A DNA stretch of 23,769 nt from Sphaerochaetaceae bacterium (GCA_016302165.1 JAEDOD010000017.1:1-23769), one strand, 5' to 3'. Numbered from the stretch's first letter, positions 6,697 through 14,537 are shown. Notes: a model not told the origin generated them from the letters alone. Numbers and translations: made by a program.

Positions 6697-8205
6697 CTAT
6701 ATGAGATTCTTTGCCGGATACACTGGGTCTGAAGTGAACTGGAGCCCCAGCTTTCTCAGTCCTGCACTGTCTCCTGGGGATGGAATGTGGGTCATGTGGA
6801 CCTCCATTCCCTTCAGCCGAGGAAGGGCTTCCAGTGCCCTACTGCTGTCTTCATCCTCAGCAGCGCTCATGGCCAATGCAAACAGGGTTTCGTCCAGGTT
6901 CAATGAAACTCCCTTTCCGTTCAGTACATCCCTTTTCATTCTTGTGACGGAAGCGATGACAGTATCCTTGATAAGGTCCTTTTCCTTATCGATTCCCGCC
7001 ATGACCTTCAGTGCATTCAGCAGAAGGGCGGAGGAGGCGTGAAGGACCATGGAGTTGTGGGCTGTGACGATTCTGCCGTCAGGAAGCTCAATGGCTGCGG
7101 CGCATACAGTTCCGTCCTTTCCCTTTCCCTCCTCAATGGCCTTCTTCAGGGCAAGCCGGGCAGGAAGGACCACGCTTCTCATTTCTCCTGTAAGCTGGCA
7201 CTTGTCCATAATGGCTGTAATCCTGTCTACAGTGGCCTCGTCTGCCAGTCCTGCGGCATAATCGGTGCGGATCTTGAAGTAACGGCGGATTATCTCCTCC
7301 TTTCCAGCCTCCCTGCAGACTTCGTCGTCTGTGATTCCGAAGCCGCATCTGTTTACTCCCATATCTGTGGGAGACTTGTATGGACACTCCGAATTGTTGA
7401 TCCTTTCAATGATCTTCTTCAGAAGAGGATAGGCTTCCAGGTCCCTATTGTAGTTTACAGTCACCTTTCCATAGGCCTGGAGATGGAAGTGGTCTATAAG
7501 GTTTACATCTCCAAGGTCTGCAGTCGCAGCCTCATAGGCTATGTTTACAGGATGTTCCAAAGGCAGATTCCAGATAGGGAAGGTCTCCAGCTTGGAGTAG
7601 TGTGGAGTCATGCCCATCCTGGCTTCGTGATACATCTGGTTAAGGCAGGTTGCAAGCTTGCCGCTGCCTGGTCCCGGTGCATTGACCACCACCACAGGAG
7701 CTTCCACAGGAATGTATTCATTCTTTCCATACCCTTCTGGAGACACCACAAGATCGATGTTTGAAGGATAACCTGGAGTTGCCCTATGGGTGTATACATT
7801 GATGCCCATCCGCTCCAGCTTCTCCTTGAATAGCACTGCTGAGGCCTGACCTTCGAATCTGGTGATCACAACCTTGTTGCACTTAAGGTCATAGGAGGCG
7901 AAGTCATCGATCATCTTCAGCACGTCTGCATCATAGCTGATGCCGAAGTCTCCACGGATCTTCCTCTTCTCTATGTCTCCTGCATAGATGCAGATGATTA
8001 TGTCCAGATGCTCCTTCAGGGACTGGAAAACCTTCATCTTGGCATTTGGGTCGAAGCCTGGAAGCACTCGGGAGGCATGGAGGTCATGAAGTAGCTTTCC
8101 TCCGCACTCGATGTAGAGCCTGCCTTTGCTGGCATGGACCCTTTCAAGGATATACCTGGTCTGTTCCTTCACATATCTGTCACTGTCAAAACCAATCTTT
8201 TTCAC
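6697..8205 (-). CDS. DUF1846 (UPF0371) family protein
   Basis: The longest frame could begin at 8331, inside pgi. The family, however, begins with a KKIGFD-type sequence, which fits GTG 8205-8203 (VKKIGFDSDRYVKEQ) with GGAGCA at 8216-8211 as ribosome binding site. That gives 502 residues, the usual family length. Conserved stretches include YIECGGKLLHDLHASRVLPG, the loop APGPGSGKLATC (GPGSGK near 178-183 from the GTG start), which looks like a nucleotide-binding loop but is not a standard Walker A, and ADLGDVNLIDHFHLQAYG. No membrane segment or signal peptide is visible, so it is probably cytoplasmic. As far as I know its biochemical function is undefined; it is most common in Firmicutes. It lies downstream of pgi with an intrinsic terminator between them, so expression would need readthrough or a promoter inside pgi. 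Confidence 0.85.
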   Translation of the reverse strand: MKKIGFDSDRYVKEQTRYILERVHASKGRLYIECGGKLLHDLHASRVLPGFDPNAKMKVFQSLKEHLDIIICIYAGDIEKRKIRGDFGISYDADVLKMIDDFASYDLKCNKVVITRFEGQASAVLFKEKLERMGINVYTHRATPGYPSNIDLVVSPEGYGKNEYIPVEAPVVVVNAPGPGSGKLATCLNQMYHEARMGMTPHYSKLETFPIWNLPLEHPVNIAYEAATADLGDVNLIDHFHLQAYGKVTVNYNRDLEAYPLLKKIIERINNSECPYKSPTDMGVNRCGFGITDDEVCREAGKEEIIRRYFKIRTDYAAGLADEATVDRITAIMDKCQLTGEMRSVVLPARLALKKAIEEGKGKDGTVCAAAIELPDGRIVTAHNSMVLHASSALLLNALKVMAGIDKEKDLIKDTVIASVTRMKRDVLNGKGVSLNLDETLFALAMSAAEDEDSSRALEALPRLKGMEVHMTHIPSPGDSAGLRKLGLQFTSDPVYPAKNLI

Positions 8206-8216
8206 AAAACTGCTCC

Positions 8217-8247
8217 AAAAAAATAGGGGCCGGTCAATTCCGACCCC
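8217..8247 (-). terminator. Terminator of pgi, placed against the ribosome binding site of the next gene
   Basis: On the minus strand GGGG-T-CGG (8247-8240) pairs with CCG-G-CCCC (8233-8226) with one mismatch. The tail is TATTTTTTT (8225-8217). GGAGC, the ribosome binding site of the DUF1846 gene, follows directly after the T-tract. Confidence 0.75.
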
Positions 8248-8260
8248 GAATGGCCTTCCC

Positions 8261-9838
8261 TTAGATGAGAAGATCTGCGTAAGCCTTGAGGACTTCGTCG
8301 CCTTCGCATCCGTTGAGGACTTTCTTTGCAAGAATCTTGCCCAGCTGCACGCCTTCCTGGTCGAAGGAGTTTATGTTCCACAACAGTCCCTGGAACATGA
8401 CCTTGTTCTCGAAGTGTGCAAGAAGTGCTCCCAGAGCCTGGGGAGTGAGCCTCTGGCCGTAGATGAGGGAAGATGGTCTTCTTCCTCCGAACTCCTTGTT
8501 TGGATTTTCATCATCCTTTCCAAGGGCGAAGGCAACAATCTGGGCGGAGAGGTTTGCGTTGAGCTTCGCCTGGCTTGTGGAGCCGGCGGTCTCGATGTCC
8601 ATGCCTCTCTGGCTTTCCCTGAAGCCGATGAACTGCAATGGAACGATGTCTGTTCCCTGGTGCAGAAGCTGGTAGAAGGAGTGCTGTCCGTTTGTTCCCG
8701 GCTCACCGAAGATCACAGGGCCTGTGACGTAATCGATGGGCTCTCCGTTCCTGTTGACGTGCTTTCCGTTGGATTCCATGTCCAGCTGCTGGAGATGGGC
8801 AGGGAATCTGGAGAGGGCCTGGGAATAGGGGAGGATGGCTGTTGCGGGATAATCCAGCACGGAGCGCATGTAGAAACCGTTCATTGCGTCCAGGAGGGCG
8901 CCGTTCTTCTTTACGTCGGGATTAGTTGCCAAGACGTCCTCTTCATGGGCTCCCTTCAGGAGCTTCTCGAAGGTGGAGTAGCCGAAGGCAAGGGAGAGTA
9001 CTACGCCGCCTACGGCGCTGGTGGATGAGTAGCGTCCGCCGATGTAGTCGTCGATGAAGAATGAAGCCAGCATCGATGAGTCGGAAGCCAGTGGGCTTGT
9101 CTTGCTGGTTACTGCAACCATGTGCTTGGAAGCGTCGAAACCTTGGATTGGAGCTTTCTTAAGCACATCCAGGACCATATCCCTGTTTGTAAGTGTCTCC
9201 TGTGTGGTTCCGCTCTTGGACACCAGGATGAAGAGTGTGGTCTCCAGATTGAGTCTTTTGATCACTTCTGCAGCATCGTCAGGGTCCACGTTGGAGATGA
9301 ACTCTGCGTTCAGTGTCCTTACTCTGGAGCCTGCGGCCCAGCCCTTCAGGGCAAGGTAGAGGGCTCTGGGGCCAAGGTCGGATCCGCCGATTCCAATCTG
9401 GCACACTGTCTTGAACTTCTTTCCTGTGGAACCTTTGATCTCGCCCTTCCTGACTTTGTCTGAGAAGACTCTGATCTTTTCGCACTGCTCTTTGTAGAAG
9501 GCGCCCTTTTCTTCTCCGTCGGCCATGACTTCCTGCCCCAGGACGTTGCCTCTTGTAAGGTGGTGCAGAACAAGCCTCTTCTCTCCTGTGTTCATTACTT
9601 CTCCCGAGAGGATTGCCTTATATTTTGCGATGAGCTCCATTTCGTCAGAAAGCTTCTGGTAGTCCTTGAGGATCTTGTTGTCTACTGGCATGGCGGCCCA
9701 GTTGTATCTGAGGCCTCCGCCCAGCTTTACGTCAGCCTTCTTCACTCTCTCCGGAGTGAGGAGAGCCCTTATGTCCTTCTTTCCTTCATTCTTCAGGAGA
9801 AGGAAGGATTCTGCTTTGTCGAGATTCTTGAATTCCAT
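8261..9838 (-). CDS. pgi: Glucose-6-phosphate isomerase
   Basis: This 525-residue enzyme interconverts glucose 6-phosphate and fructose 6-phosphate in glycolysis and gluconeogenesis. All signatures are present: GIGGSDLGPRA (149-159), SKSGTTQE (208-215, phosphate binding), VTSKTSPLA (243-251), MESNGK (354-359, catalytic Glu355), GEPGTNGQHSFYQLLHQG (378-395, His386) and EGVQLGK (495-501, Lys501). Length is slightly below the 549 residues of the E. coli enzyme, with a shorter N-terminus. AAGGAGAA lies ten bases before the ATG. It sits 49 bases downstream of argR on the same strand and is closed by an intrinsic terminator. Co-transcription with argR is likely, since the gap is short and no clear promoter was seen. 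Confidence 0.96.
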   Translation of the reverse strand: MEFKNLDKAESFLLLKNEGKKDIRALLTPERVKKADVKLGGGLRYNWAAMPVDNKILKDYQKLSDEMELIAKYKAILSGEVMNTGEKRLVLHHLTRGNVLGQEVMADGEEKGAFYKEQCEKIRVFSDKVRKGEIKGSTGKKFKTVCQIGIGGSDLGPRALYLALKGWAAGSRVRTLNAEFISNVDPDDAAEVIKRLNLETTLFILVSKSGTTQETLTNRDMVLDVLKKAPIQGFDASKHMVAVTSKTSPLASDSSMLASFFIDDYIGGRYSSTSAVGGVVLSLAFGYSTFEKLLKGAHEEDVLATNPDVKKNGALLDAMNGFYMRSVLDYPATAILPYSQALSRFPAHLQQLDMESNGKHVNRNGEPIDYVTGPVIFGEPGTNGQHSFYQLLHQGTDIVPLQFIGFRESQRGMDIETAGSTSQAKLNANLSAQIVAFALGKDDENPNKEFGGRRPSSLIYGQRLTPQALGALLAHFENKVMFQGLLWNINSFDQEGVQLGKILAKKVLNGCEGDEVLKAYADLLI

Positions 9839-9887
9839 GGATTTCTATTCTCCTTGATTTGATTCTAGAACATTAGGATGGATTACG

Positions 9888-10358
9888 TCACTCTTTGATT
9901 TCAGGAATTCTTGAATTAAAGGACTCAAGAAGGTCTTCCTTTGTCATTCCTTCCCTGAGGATAAGGAAGATTGTGTCATCTCCTGCCAAGGTGCCAAGAA
10001 TCTCCGGTAGTCCCAGTACGTCCAGGGCGAAGCAGACGCTGTTTGCGTGTCCTGGTCTGGTCTTGACCACGCCGAAGTTTCCTGAGAACTCGATTGAAAG
10101 GATTCCCCGCCTTACATCCTGGATGTAGCTTTTCTCGGACTCGCTGATAAGGTCCTTATCAGGAAGGGCATAGTAGTAGCCGGACCAGCCGTCTGATATC
10201 TTTCCCACCTTCAGCATCTTCAGGTCCCTTGAAAGTGTGGCCTGGGTTACGTTGTAGCCTTCCTTGGCAAGGAGCTCCAGAAGAGTATCCTGGCTGTCTA
10301 TCCTATTGTTCTTGATTATTTCCTTAACAGCTGTAAGTCTGTTGTTCCTTTCTTTCAT
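9888..10358 (-). CDS. argR: Arginine repressor ArgR/AhrC
   Basis: The frame opens at 10409, but I choose ATG 10358. It gives MKERNNRLTAVKEIIKNNRI, which matches the family's N-terminus, 156 residues (the same as E. coli ArgR), and has AAAGGAG 12 bases upstream. Residues 1-70 form the winged-helix domain with the signature TQATLSRDLK (38-47). The C-terminal oligomerisation and arginine-binding domain has RPGHANSV (101-108) and GDDTIFLI (126-133), whose Asp pair contacts arginine in hexameric ArgR. It represses arginine synthesis or activates catabolism in an arginine-dependent way. No arginine genes are near; the next gene on the strand is pgi. An ARG-box-like site at its own promoter suggests autoregulation. 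Confidence 0.9.
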   Translation of the reverse strand: MKERNNRLTAVKEIIKNNRIDSQDTLLELLAKEGYNVTQATLSRDLKMLKVGKISDGWSGYYYALPDKDLISESEKSYIQDVRRGILSIEFSGNFGVVKTRPGHANSVCFALDVLGLPEILGTLAGDDTIFLILREGMTKEDLLESFNSRIPEIKE

Positions 10359-10387
10359 TGTTGAATAAAACTCCTTTATGTATTGCA

Positions 10388-10436
10388 TGAATATGCATTC
10401 CTTATACATTCTCTAGGCATTTGAATGGTATGTCAA
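10388..10436 (-). promoter_or_regulatory. argR promoter with an ARG-box-like operator at the start of transcription
   Basis: On the minus strand TTGACA (10436-10431), a 17-base spacer and GAGAAT (10413-10408) form a promoter with expected start near 10401. From that base the sequence reads GGAATGCATATTCA (10401-10388), which agrees with the ARG half-box TGAAT-N4-ATTCA at nine of the ten defined positions. A site at +1 to +14 would block initiation when ArgR is bound. Confidence 0.5.
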
Positions 10437-10512
10437 GATTGAGATATGGTAAATGGCTTTTCCTGTCCTTGCCTTTTCCTTTATATATATAGACCATTAA
10501 TGTGGAGGAACC

Positions 10513-11211
10513 ATGAAATATGATGTTGTTCTCTGGGATGTGGACGGAACTCTTCTTGACCCCCTTCCTGCAGAGCGTAGCGCTGTAAGGAAGGCCCTAT
10601 CTGTCCTGGGCCTTGGAGATTGCAGCGAGGAGGAACTTGACAGGTACCACACCATCAACTGGAAGTGGTGGACTCTCGCGGAAGAAGGAAAGGAAAAGAA
10701 GGACGAAATAGTCTGGAAGCGCTTTGAGGAGTTTCTGGAGACCATTGGAAAGGATGGCGCTAAGGCCCGGGAGATGAACGGAATATATATGGAAAGCCTG
10801 GGTGACGGCTTCCAATACAATCCTGGGGGATTTGAGATTCTTTCCCTTTTCAAGGGCAGGGTGAAGCAATATGTGGTCACCAACGGATACAGAAGATCCC
10901 AGGTGAATAAAATAGAGAAATCCGGAATATGCGGTATGGTTGACGGTGTCTTCATCTCTGAGGATATAGGCTACGATAAGCCCAGGAAGGAGTTCTTTGA
11001 CGCGGTCCTCCACGCCATTGGAGATCCCCAGAGGGAAAGGGTCCTTCTGGTGGGAGACAGTCTTCTTACAGATATGCCTGGAGGAATAAATGCAGGTATT
11101 GATACCTGCCTCTATGACAGGACAGGACGGAAATTCGGTTCAGGCCTGGCTATCGACTACGAAATAGATGATCTTGTCGCTCTTTCCTCCATAGTAGGAG
11201 TAAAAGGGTAA
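10513..11211 (+). CDS. HAD-family hydrolase, YjjG/YfnB-like nucleotidase
   Basis: This 232-residue soluble protein has all four HAD motifs: DVDGTLLD with nucleophile Asp9 and acid/base Asp11, Thr123 in YVVTNGYRRSQ, Lys156 in GYDKPRKEFF, and GDSLLTDMPGG with Asp182 and Asp187 for magnesium. A helical C1 cap lies at about 15-100. The TNG motif and the GYDKPRKEFFD wording are typical of the YjjG/YfnB branch, which removes phosphate from pyrimidine nucleotides, including damaged ones. Substrate is inferred from family only. GGAGGAA precedes ATG 10513, and TATATATAT upstream (about 10483-10492) may be the -10 region. It starts a unit with the two membrane-protein genes that follow 18 bases downstream. 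Confidence 0.85.
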   Translation: MKYDVVLWDVDGTLLDPLPAERSAVRKALSVLGLGDCSEEELDRYHTINWKWWTLAEEGKEKKDEIVWKRFEEFLETIGKDGAKAREMNGIYMESLGDGFQYNPGGFEILSLFKGRVKQYVVTNGYRRSQVNKIEKSGICGMVDGVFISEDIGYDKPRKEFFDAVLHAIGDPQRERVLLVGDSLLTDMPGGINAGIDTCLYDRTGRKFGSGLAIDYEIDDLVALSSIVGVKG

Positions 11212-11229
11212 AGGGGATATAATACTCAT

Positions 11230-11880
11230 ATGAGAGACTATCTGATCATCCTTATGTGTGGCCTATATGTAGTCCTGGAGGCCTTCGTCGCCTTTTTGGG
11301 AAAGAGATTTGGCTTTCTGAAGGGTGAAGGAAACAGAAAGTTCATCCATATGGCCACGTCCCTCCTTATTTTTCCTGTGGTCTACATGATTGAAAATCCC
11401 CTTCTGAGGCTTGTGGGGCCCAGTGTCTTCATAGTCTTCAACTTTGTTGCGTCCCACATGGGAATGGGGAGAATCATAGGTCTTGATGACGACAAAAGGC
11501 ATATGGGCCTTGTAGTCTATCCCTTTTCTGTGCTTATTCTTGTGATTCTTGTAAACGGTGGATATATAGCCTCCTCCTCAGCTGTGACGGGAGTCCTCAT
11601 CATGGGACTGGGAGACGGCAGCGCTGCCCTCATCGGAAAGAAGTGGGGGAAGCATGGCTACAGAGTGAGCGGAGGCGGAAAAAAGAGCCTTGAAGGAACC
11701 CTTTCCATGGCTCTAGTGTCTTTTCTGGTGGCCATAACCTTTTCCCCTTTGGGCATCTGGGGCTCCCTTCTTGTTGCACTCCTTTCTTCAGGAGTGGAGA
11801 ATATATCTCCCAGCGGCATCGACAACGCTACTGTGCCCCTCTTCGCTGCACTTCTGACGGAGGTTCTATGCAGACTTTGA
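11230..11880 (+). CDS. Phytol/dolichol-kinase-like integral membrane protein (VTE5/SEC59/DGK1 family)
   Basis: This 216-residue protein has about six to seven membrane segments. It carries the motifs of the CTP-dependent polyprenol/phytol kinase family: NRKFIHM (35-41), MGLGDGSAALIGKKWGKHGY (125-144), KSLEGTLSM (152-160) and the end block GVENISPSGIDNATVPL (188-204). Members phosphorylate the terminal hydroxyl of lipid alcohols: phytol in VTE5, dolichol in SEC59, diacylglycerol in DGK1. Here the substrate is unknown. It overlaps the following DUF92 gene by 13 bases. DUF92 includes VTE6, the second kinase of the plant phytol route, which makes a two-step lipid-alcohol kinase pathway the best guess. 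It is 18 bases downstream of the HAD gene, with a rather distant AGGGG as ribosome binding site. Confidence 0.75.
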   Translation: MRDYLIILMCGLYVVLEAFVAFLGKRFGFLKGEGNRKFIHMATSLLIFPVVYMIENPLLRLVGPSVFIVFNFVASHMGMGRIIGLDDDKRHMGLVVYPFSVLILVILVNGGYIASSSAVTGVLIMGLGDGSAALIGKKWGKHGYRVSGGGKKSLEGTLSMALVSFLVAITFSPLGIWGSLLVALLSSGVENISPSGIDNATVPLFAALLTEVLCRL

Positions 11881-12695
11881 CTGGAATAATTGACGGGAAG
11901 CTGAGGCTTCTTCCCCCATGGCTTCTTTTAGCCATATATCTTATTGTACTTGGACTTCTGGCAGCTATTTCATTTCGTCGTCGGTGGCTTACCCTTTCCG
12001 GTGCCATTTCTGCTGTGGTCCTTGGCCTGGTGGTCCTATGGATGGGCGGAGTCTCAGCCTTTCTGGTCTTCCTCTTCTTCTTCCTTTCTTCTTCCGTAAT
12101 ATCAAAGTTTGCCAAGGAAGGAGAGCGTATCGAGAAGAAGGGCAGCAGAAGAGATATGGTCCAGGTCCTGGCCAACGGCCTTCCTGCAGCCCTATGCCTA
12201 CTTGCTGTAAACTTCCCTTATCTCAGGATTCCTGCCCTTACAGCCTTCTCTGCAGCCACAGCTGAGGCCACAGCTGATACCTGGAGCGGAGCCTTTGGCA
12301 TGATGAGCCGTCAGGAACCGGTTTCCATAATCACATTCACCAAGGTTCCCAAGGGAATCAGCGGTGGGGTTACAGCCTATGGCTTTCTTGGAGGCCTTGT
12401 GGCTTCTGTCCTTGTGGCCACGATGGCAATGGGAACTCTTGCCTTGAGCCTTGGAGTAGCCTCAGTAGTGGCAGGATCAGCCTTCCTGGGCTCTGTAATC
12501 GACTCAATTCTTGGAGCCACTCTACAGGTCCAGTACAGAAATAAGGAGGGAAGGGCCACAGAGAAGAAGGAGGAGGACGGGGAAAGGAACGAAAGGATCA
12601 GGGGAATTCCCGGCTTCGACAACGATATGGTGAACCTGGTTTCAGGGATTCTCAGCGCTTCCCTTGCCTTTTTCCTTGCCACAGTGGTCAGTTGA
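11868..12695 (+). CDS. DUF92 integral membrane protein (VTE6/phytyl-phosphate-kinase-like)
   Basis: This 275-residue protein has about six membrane segments. DUF92 signatures are visible: RRDMVQVLANGLPAA (94-108), AATAEATADTWSGAFG (129-144), VPKGISGGVTAYGFLGG (160-176), GSVIDSILGATLQVQY (208-223) and DNDMVNLVSG (251-260). The cytosolic loop at 224-246 is highly charged (many Lys and Glu). Plant and cyanobacterial members convert phytyl phosphate to phytyl diphosphate with CTP; most bacterial members are uncharacterised. GGAGG five bases before ATG 11868 supports this start inside the previous gene, so translation of the two is coupled. No terminator is evident between it and groL. Confidence 0.8.
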   Translation: MQTLTGIIDGKLRLLPPWLLLAIYLIVLGLLAAISFRRRWLTLSGAISAVVLGLVVLWMGGVSAFLVFLFFFLSSSVISKFAKEGERIEKKGSRRDMVQVLANGLPAALCLLAVNFPYLRIPALTAFSAATAEATADTWSGAFGMMSRQEPVSIITFTKVPKGISGGVTAYGFLGGLVASVLVATMAMGTLALSLGVASVVAGSAFLGSVIDSILGATLQVQYRNKEGRATEKKEEDGERNERIRGIPGFDNDMVNLVSGILSASLAFFLATVVS

Positions 12696-12752
12696 AGGGA
12701 TAATTGCTTTCCACTCTTGCCGTTTTTCCTCTCTATTGTTATTTTTCTTTTC

Positions 12753-12768
12753 AGTGAAGTTTTTCACT
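12753..12768. promoter_or_regulatory. 16-base perfect palindrome upstream of groL, candidate operator
   Basis: AGTGAAGTTTTTCACT is an exact inverted repeat (6-4-6) lying 36 bases before the groL ATG. The core GTGAA-N4-TTCAC equals the core of the Rex consensus and also fits the GTGA-N6-TCAC core of Crp-family sites. The heat-shock element CIRCE (TTAGCACTC-N9-GAGTGCTAA) is not found in this gap. I could not fix the groL promoter boxes with confidence. Confidence 0.45.
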
Positions 12769-12804
12769 CTTCATATTTGATACAGATATTAGGAGATATA
12801 ACAA

Positions 12805-14433
12805 ATGGCAAAGCAGCTTCAGTTTAACGAAGAGGCAAGAAAGTCTCTCGTAAATGGTGTTGAAAAGATTTCCAAGGCTGTCATGACAACACTTGGTCCA
12901 AAGGGTCGTCTCGTTCTTCTTGACAAGAAGTATGGTGCACCGACAGTAACCAAGGATGGTGTTTCCGTGGCACGTGAAATTGAACTCGAGGATCCCTTCG
13001 AGAATATGGGAGCTCAGCTTCTCAAGGAAGTCGCAGCCAAGACCAACGATGTAGCTGGAGACGGAACAACTACAGCAACTGTCCTTGCATGGTCCATCAC
13101 CAAGGAAGGAATGAAGAGCGTTGCAGCAGGCGTGAACCCAATGGGCATCAGAAGAGGTATCGACAAGGCTGTCCAGGATGCAGTGGAGTGCATCAAGAGC
13201 GAAGCAAAGATGATTCAGGACAAGGAGGAGATTGCACAGGTTGCATCCATCTCCGCCAACAACGACAGAACCATCGGTGACGAGATTGCCAATGCAATGG
13301 ACAAGGTAGGCAAGGATGGAGTCATCACAGTAGAGGAAAGCAAGACTATCGATACTACTGTAGACTTCGTTGAAGGAATGCAGTTCGACAGAGGATATCT
13401 CTCAGCCTACTTCTGCAACAACAGGGACACCATGACCTGTGTCATGGACAACCCATACATTCTCATCTATGACAAGAAGATCTCCAACATGAAGGAACTT
13501 CTTCCTCTCCTGGAGAAGGTTGCACAGTCCGGCAAGCCACTTGTAATGATCGCTGAGGATGTGGATGGTGAAGCTCTTGCAACACTGGTTCTCAACGCTG
13601 TCAGAGGCACACTGAACGTAGTTGCTGTAAAGGCTCCTGGCTTCGGCGACAGAAGAAAGGCAATGCTTGAGGATATCGCTGTACTTACAGGTGGACAGGT
13701 CATCACAGAAGAGCTTGGCATGAAGCTTGAGGATGCAGATATCACAATGCTTGGAAGAGCAAAGAGAGTGACTGTCGATAAGGACAACACAACAATCATC
13801 AACGGAGCAGGAGAAGCTTCCGCAATCAGAGACAGAATCGCCATGATCAAGGTCCAGATTGCTGACTGCACATCTGACTACGACAGGGAGAAGCTTCAGG
13901 AAAGACTTGCAAAGCTGGCTGGCGGAGTTGCTGTGGTCAACGTGGGAGCCGCTACAGAAGTTGAGCTCAAGGAGAAGAAGCACAGAGTCGAGGATGCACT
14001 GAGTGCAACCCGTGCAGCCATCGAGGAAGGCGTCATCCCTGGCGGTGGTGTAGCTCTGGTACAGGCTTCCAAGGTTCTCGAGTCCAAGGATCTTGAAGGT
14101 CTCACAGAGGAAGAGAAGGTTGGATACAGAATCGTCAGAAGAGCTCTCGAGGAGCCGATCAGACAGATCAGCGAGAACGCAGGTGTGGATGGAGCAATCG
14201 TTGCAGACAAGTGCAAGAATGCTGAGAAGGGCGTAGGCTTCGATGCCAACACAATGAAGTGGGTGAACATGGTAGAGGCAGGAATCATCGATCCTGTAAA
14301 GGTTACAAGAAGCGCACTTCAGAACGCAGCTTCCATTGCAGCCCTCATCCTTACCACAGAGTGTGCAGTTACAGATATTCCAGCTCCGGCACCAGCTGCT
14401 CCTGCAGCAGGTCCTGACATGGGCATGATGTAA
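12805..14433 (+). CDS. groL: 60-kDa chaperonin GroEL
   Basis: This 542-residue chaperonin subunit forms the double-ring ATP-dependent folding chamber. Landmarks are GPKGR (31-35), TKDGVSVA with Asp51, GDGTTTATVL (85-94, ATP site with Asp86), PGFGDRRKAMLEDIA in the apical domain and EEGVIPGGGVAL near 410. The C-terminus ends in PAPAPAAPAAGPDMGMM, a short Ala/Pro linker instead of repeated GGM. The N-terminus MAKQLQFNEEARKSL and the segment ILIYDKKISNMKELLPLLEK look spirochaetal. groES is not upstream as in most bacteria; the spirochaete arrangement often separates the two. AGGAGAT lies 6-7 bases before ATG 12805. Codon use is more restricted than in neighbouring genes, consistent with high expression. 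Confidence 0.97.
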   Translation: MAKQLQFNEEARKSLVNGVEKISKAVMTTLGPKGRLVLLDKKYGAPTVTKDGVSVAREIELEDPFENMGAQLLKEVAAKTNDVAGDGTTTATVLAWSITKEGMKSVAAGVNPMGIRRGIDKAVQDAVECIKSEAKMIQDKEEIAQVASISANNDRTIGDEIANAMDKVGKDGVITVEESKTIDTTVDFVEGMQFDRGYLSAYFCNNRDTMTCVMDNPYILIYDKKISNMKELLPLLEKVAQSGKPLVMIAEDVDGEALATLVLNAVRGTLNVVAVKAPGFGDRRKAMLEDIAVLTGGQVITEELGMKLEDADITMLGRAKRVTVDKDNTTIINGAGEASAIRDRIAMIKVQIADCTSDYDREKLQERLAKLAGGVAVVNVGAATEVELKEKKHRVEDALSATRAAIEEGVIPGGGVALVQASKVLESKDLEGLTEEEKVGYRIVRRALEEPIRQISENAGVDGAIVADKCKNAEKGVGFDANTMKWVNMVEAGIIDPVKVTRSALQNAASIAALILTTECAVTDIPAPAPAAPAAGPDMGMM

Positions 14434-14449
14434 TATAGGACAGTACAAC

Positions 14450-14475
14450 TAAGGGCCTCCTTCGGGAGACCCTTA
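14450..14475 (+). terminator. Stem-loop behind groL with a TTCG tetraloop
   Basis: TAAGGG-C-CTCC (14450-14460) pairs with GGAG-A-CCCTTA (14465-14475) around TTCG, with one C·A mismatch. It begins 16 bases after the groL stop. The tail AATTATGG is not T-rich, so it may be a weak terminator or an mRNA-end protector. A promoter for yajC follows directly. Confidence 0.55.
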
Positions 14476-14482
14476 ATTATGG

Positions 14483-14512
14483 TTGACCCTATAAAAAGGC
14501 CCATGCTATCCT
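14483..14512 (+). promoter_or_regulatory. Probable promoter of the yajC-secDF-ispH-rex-msrC operon
   Basis: TTGACC (14483-14488), an 18-base spacer and TATCCT (14507-14512) lie 25 bases before the yajC ATG. The -35 box matches at five of six positions and the -10 box at four of six. Confidence 0.45.
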
Positions 14513-14537
14513 TTTTCCCAATTAGAGAGGTAATCAA

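Noticed and set aside
8206..8331. N-terminal extension of the DUF1846 frame
   Set aside because: It overlaps pgi and its terminator, does not match the family start, and the GTG at 8205 has a proper ribosome binding site.
8126..9028. 300-codon plus-strand frame over pgi and the DUF1846 gene
   Set aside because: Antisense to two well-recognised genes; composition reflects their codons.
10359..10409. Upstream starts of argR (10409 or 10388)
   Set aside because: They run into the predicted promoter and ARG box; ATG 10358 gives the family-standard N-terminus and length.
12696..12804. CIRCE element for HrcA before groL
   Set aside because: No TTAGCACTC-type repeat is present; the palindrome there has the opposite GTGAA/TTCAC arrangement.
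13402..14448. 348-codon minus-strand frame inside groL
   Set aside because: Mirror frame of groL, Cys/Ser/Leu-rich, without domain signatures.
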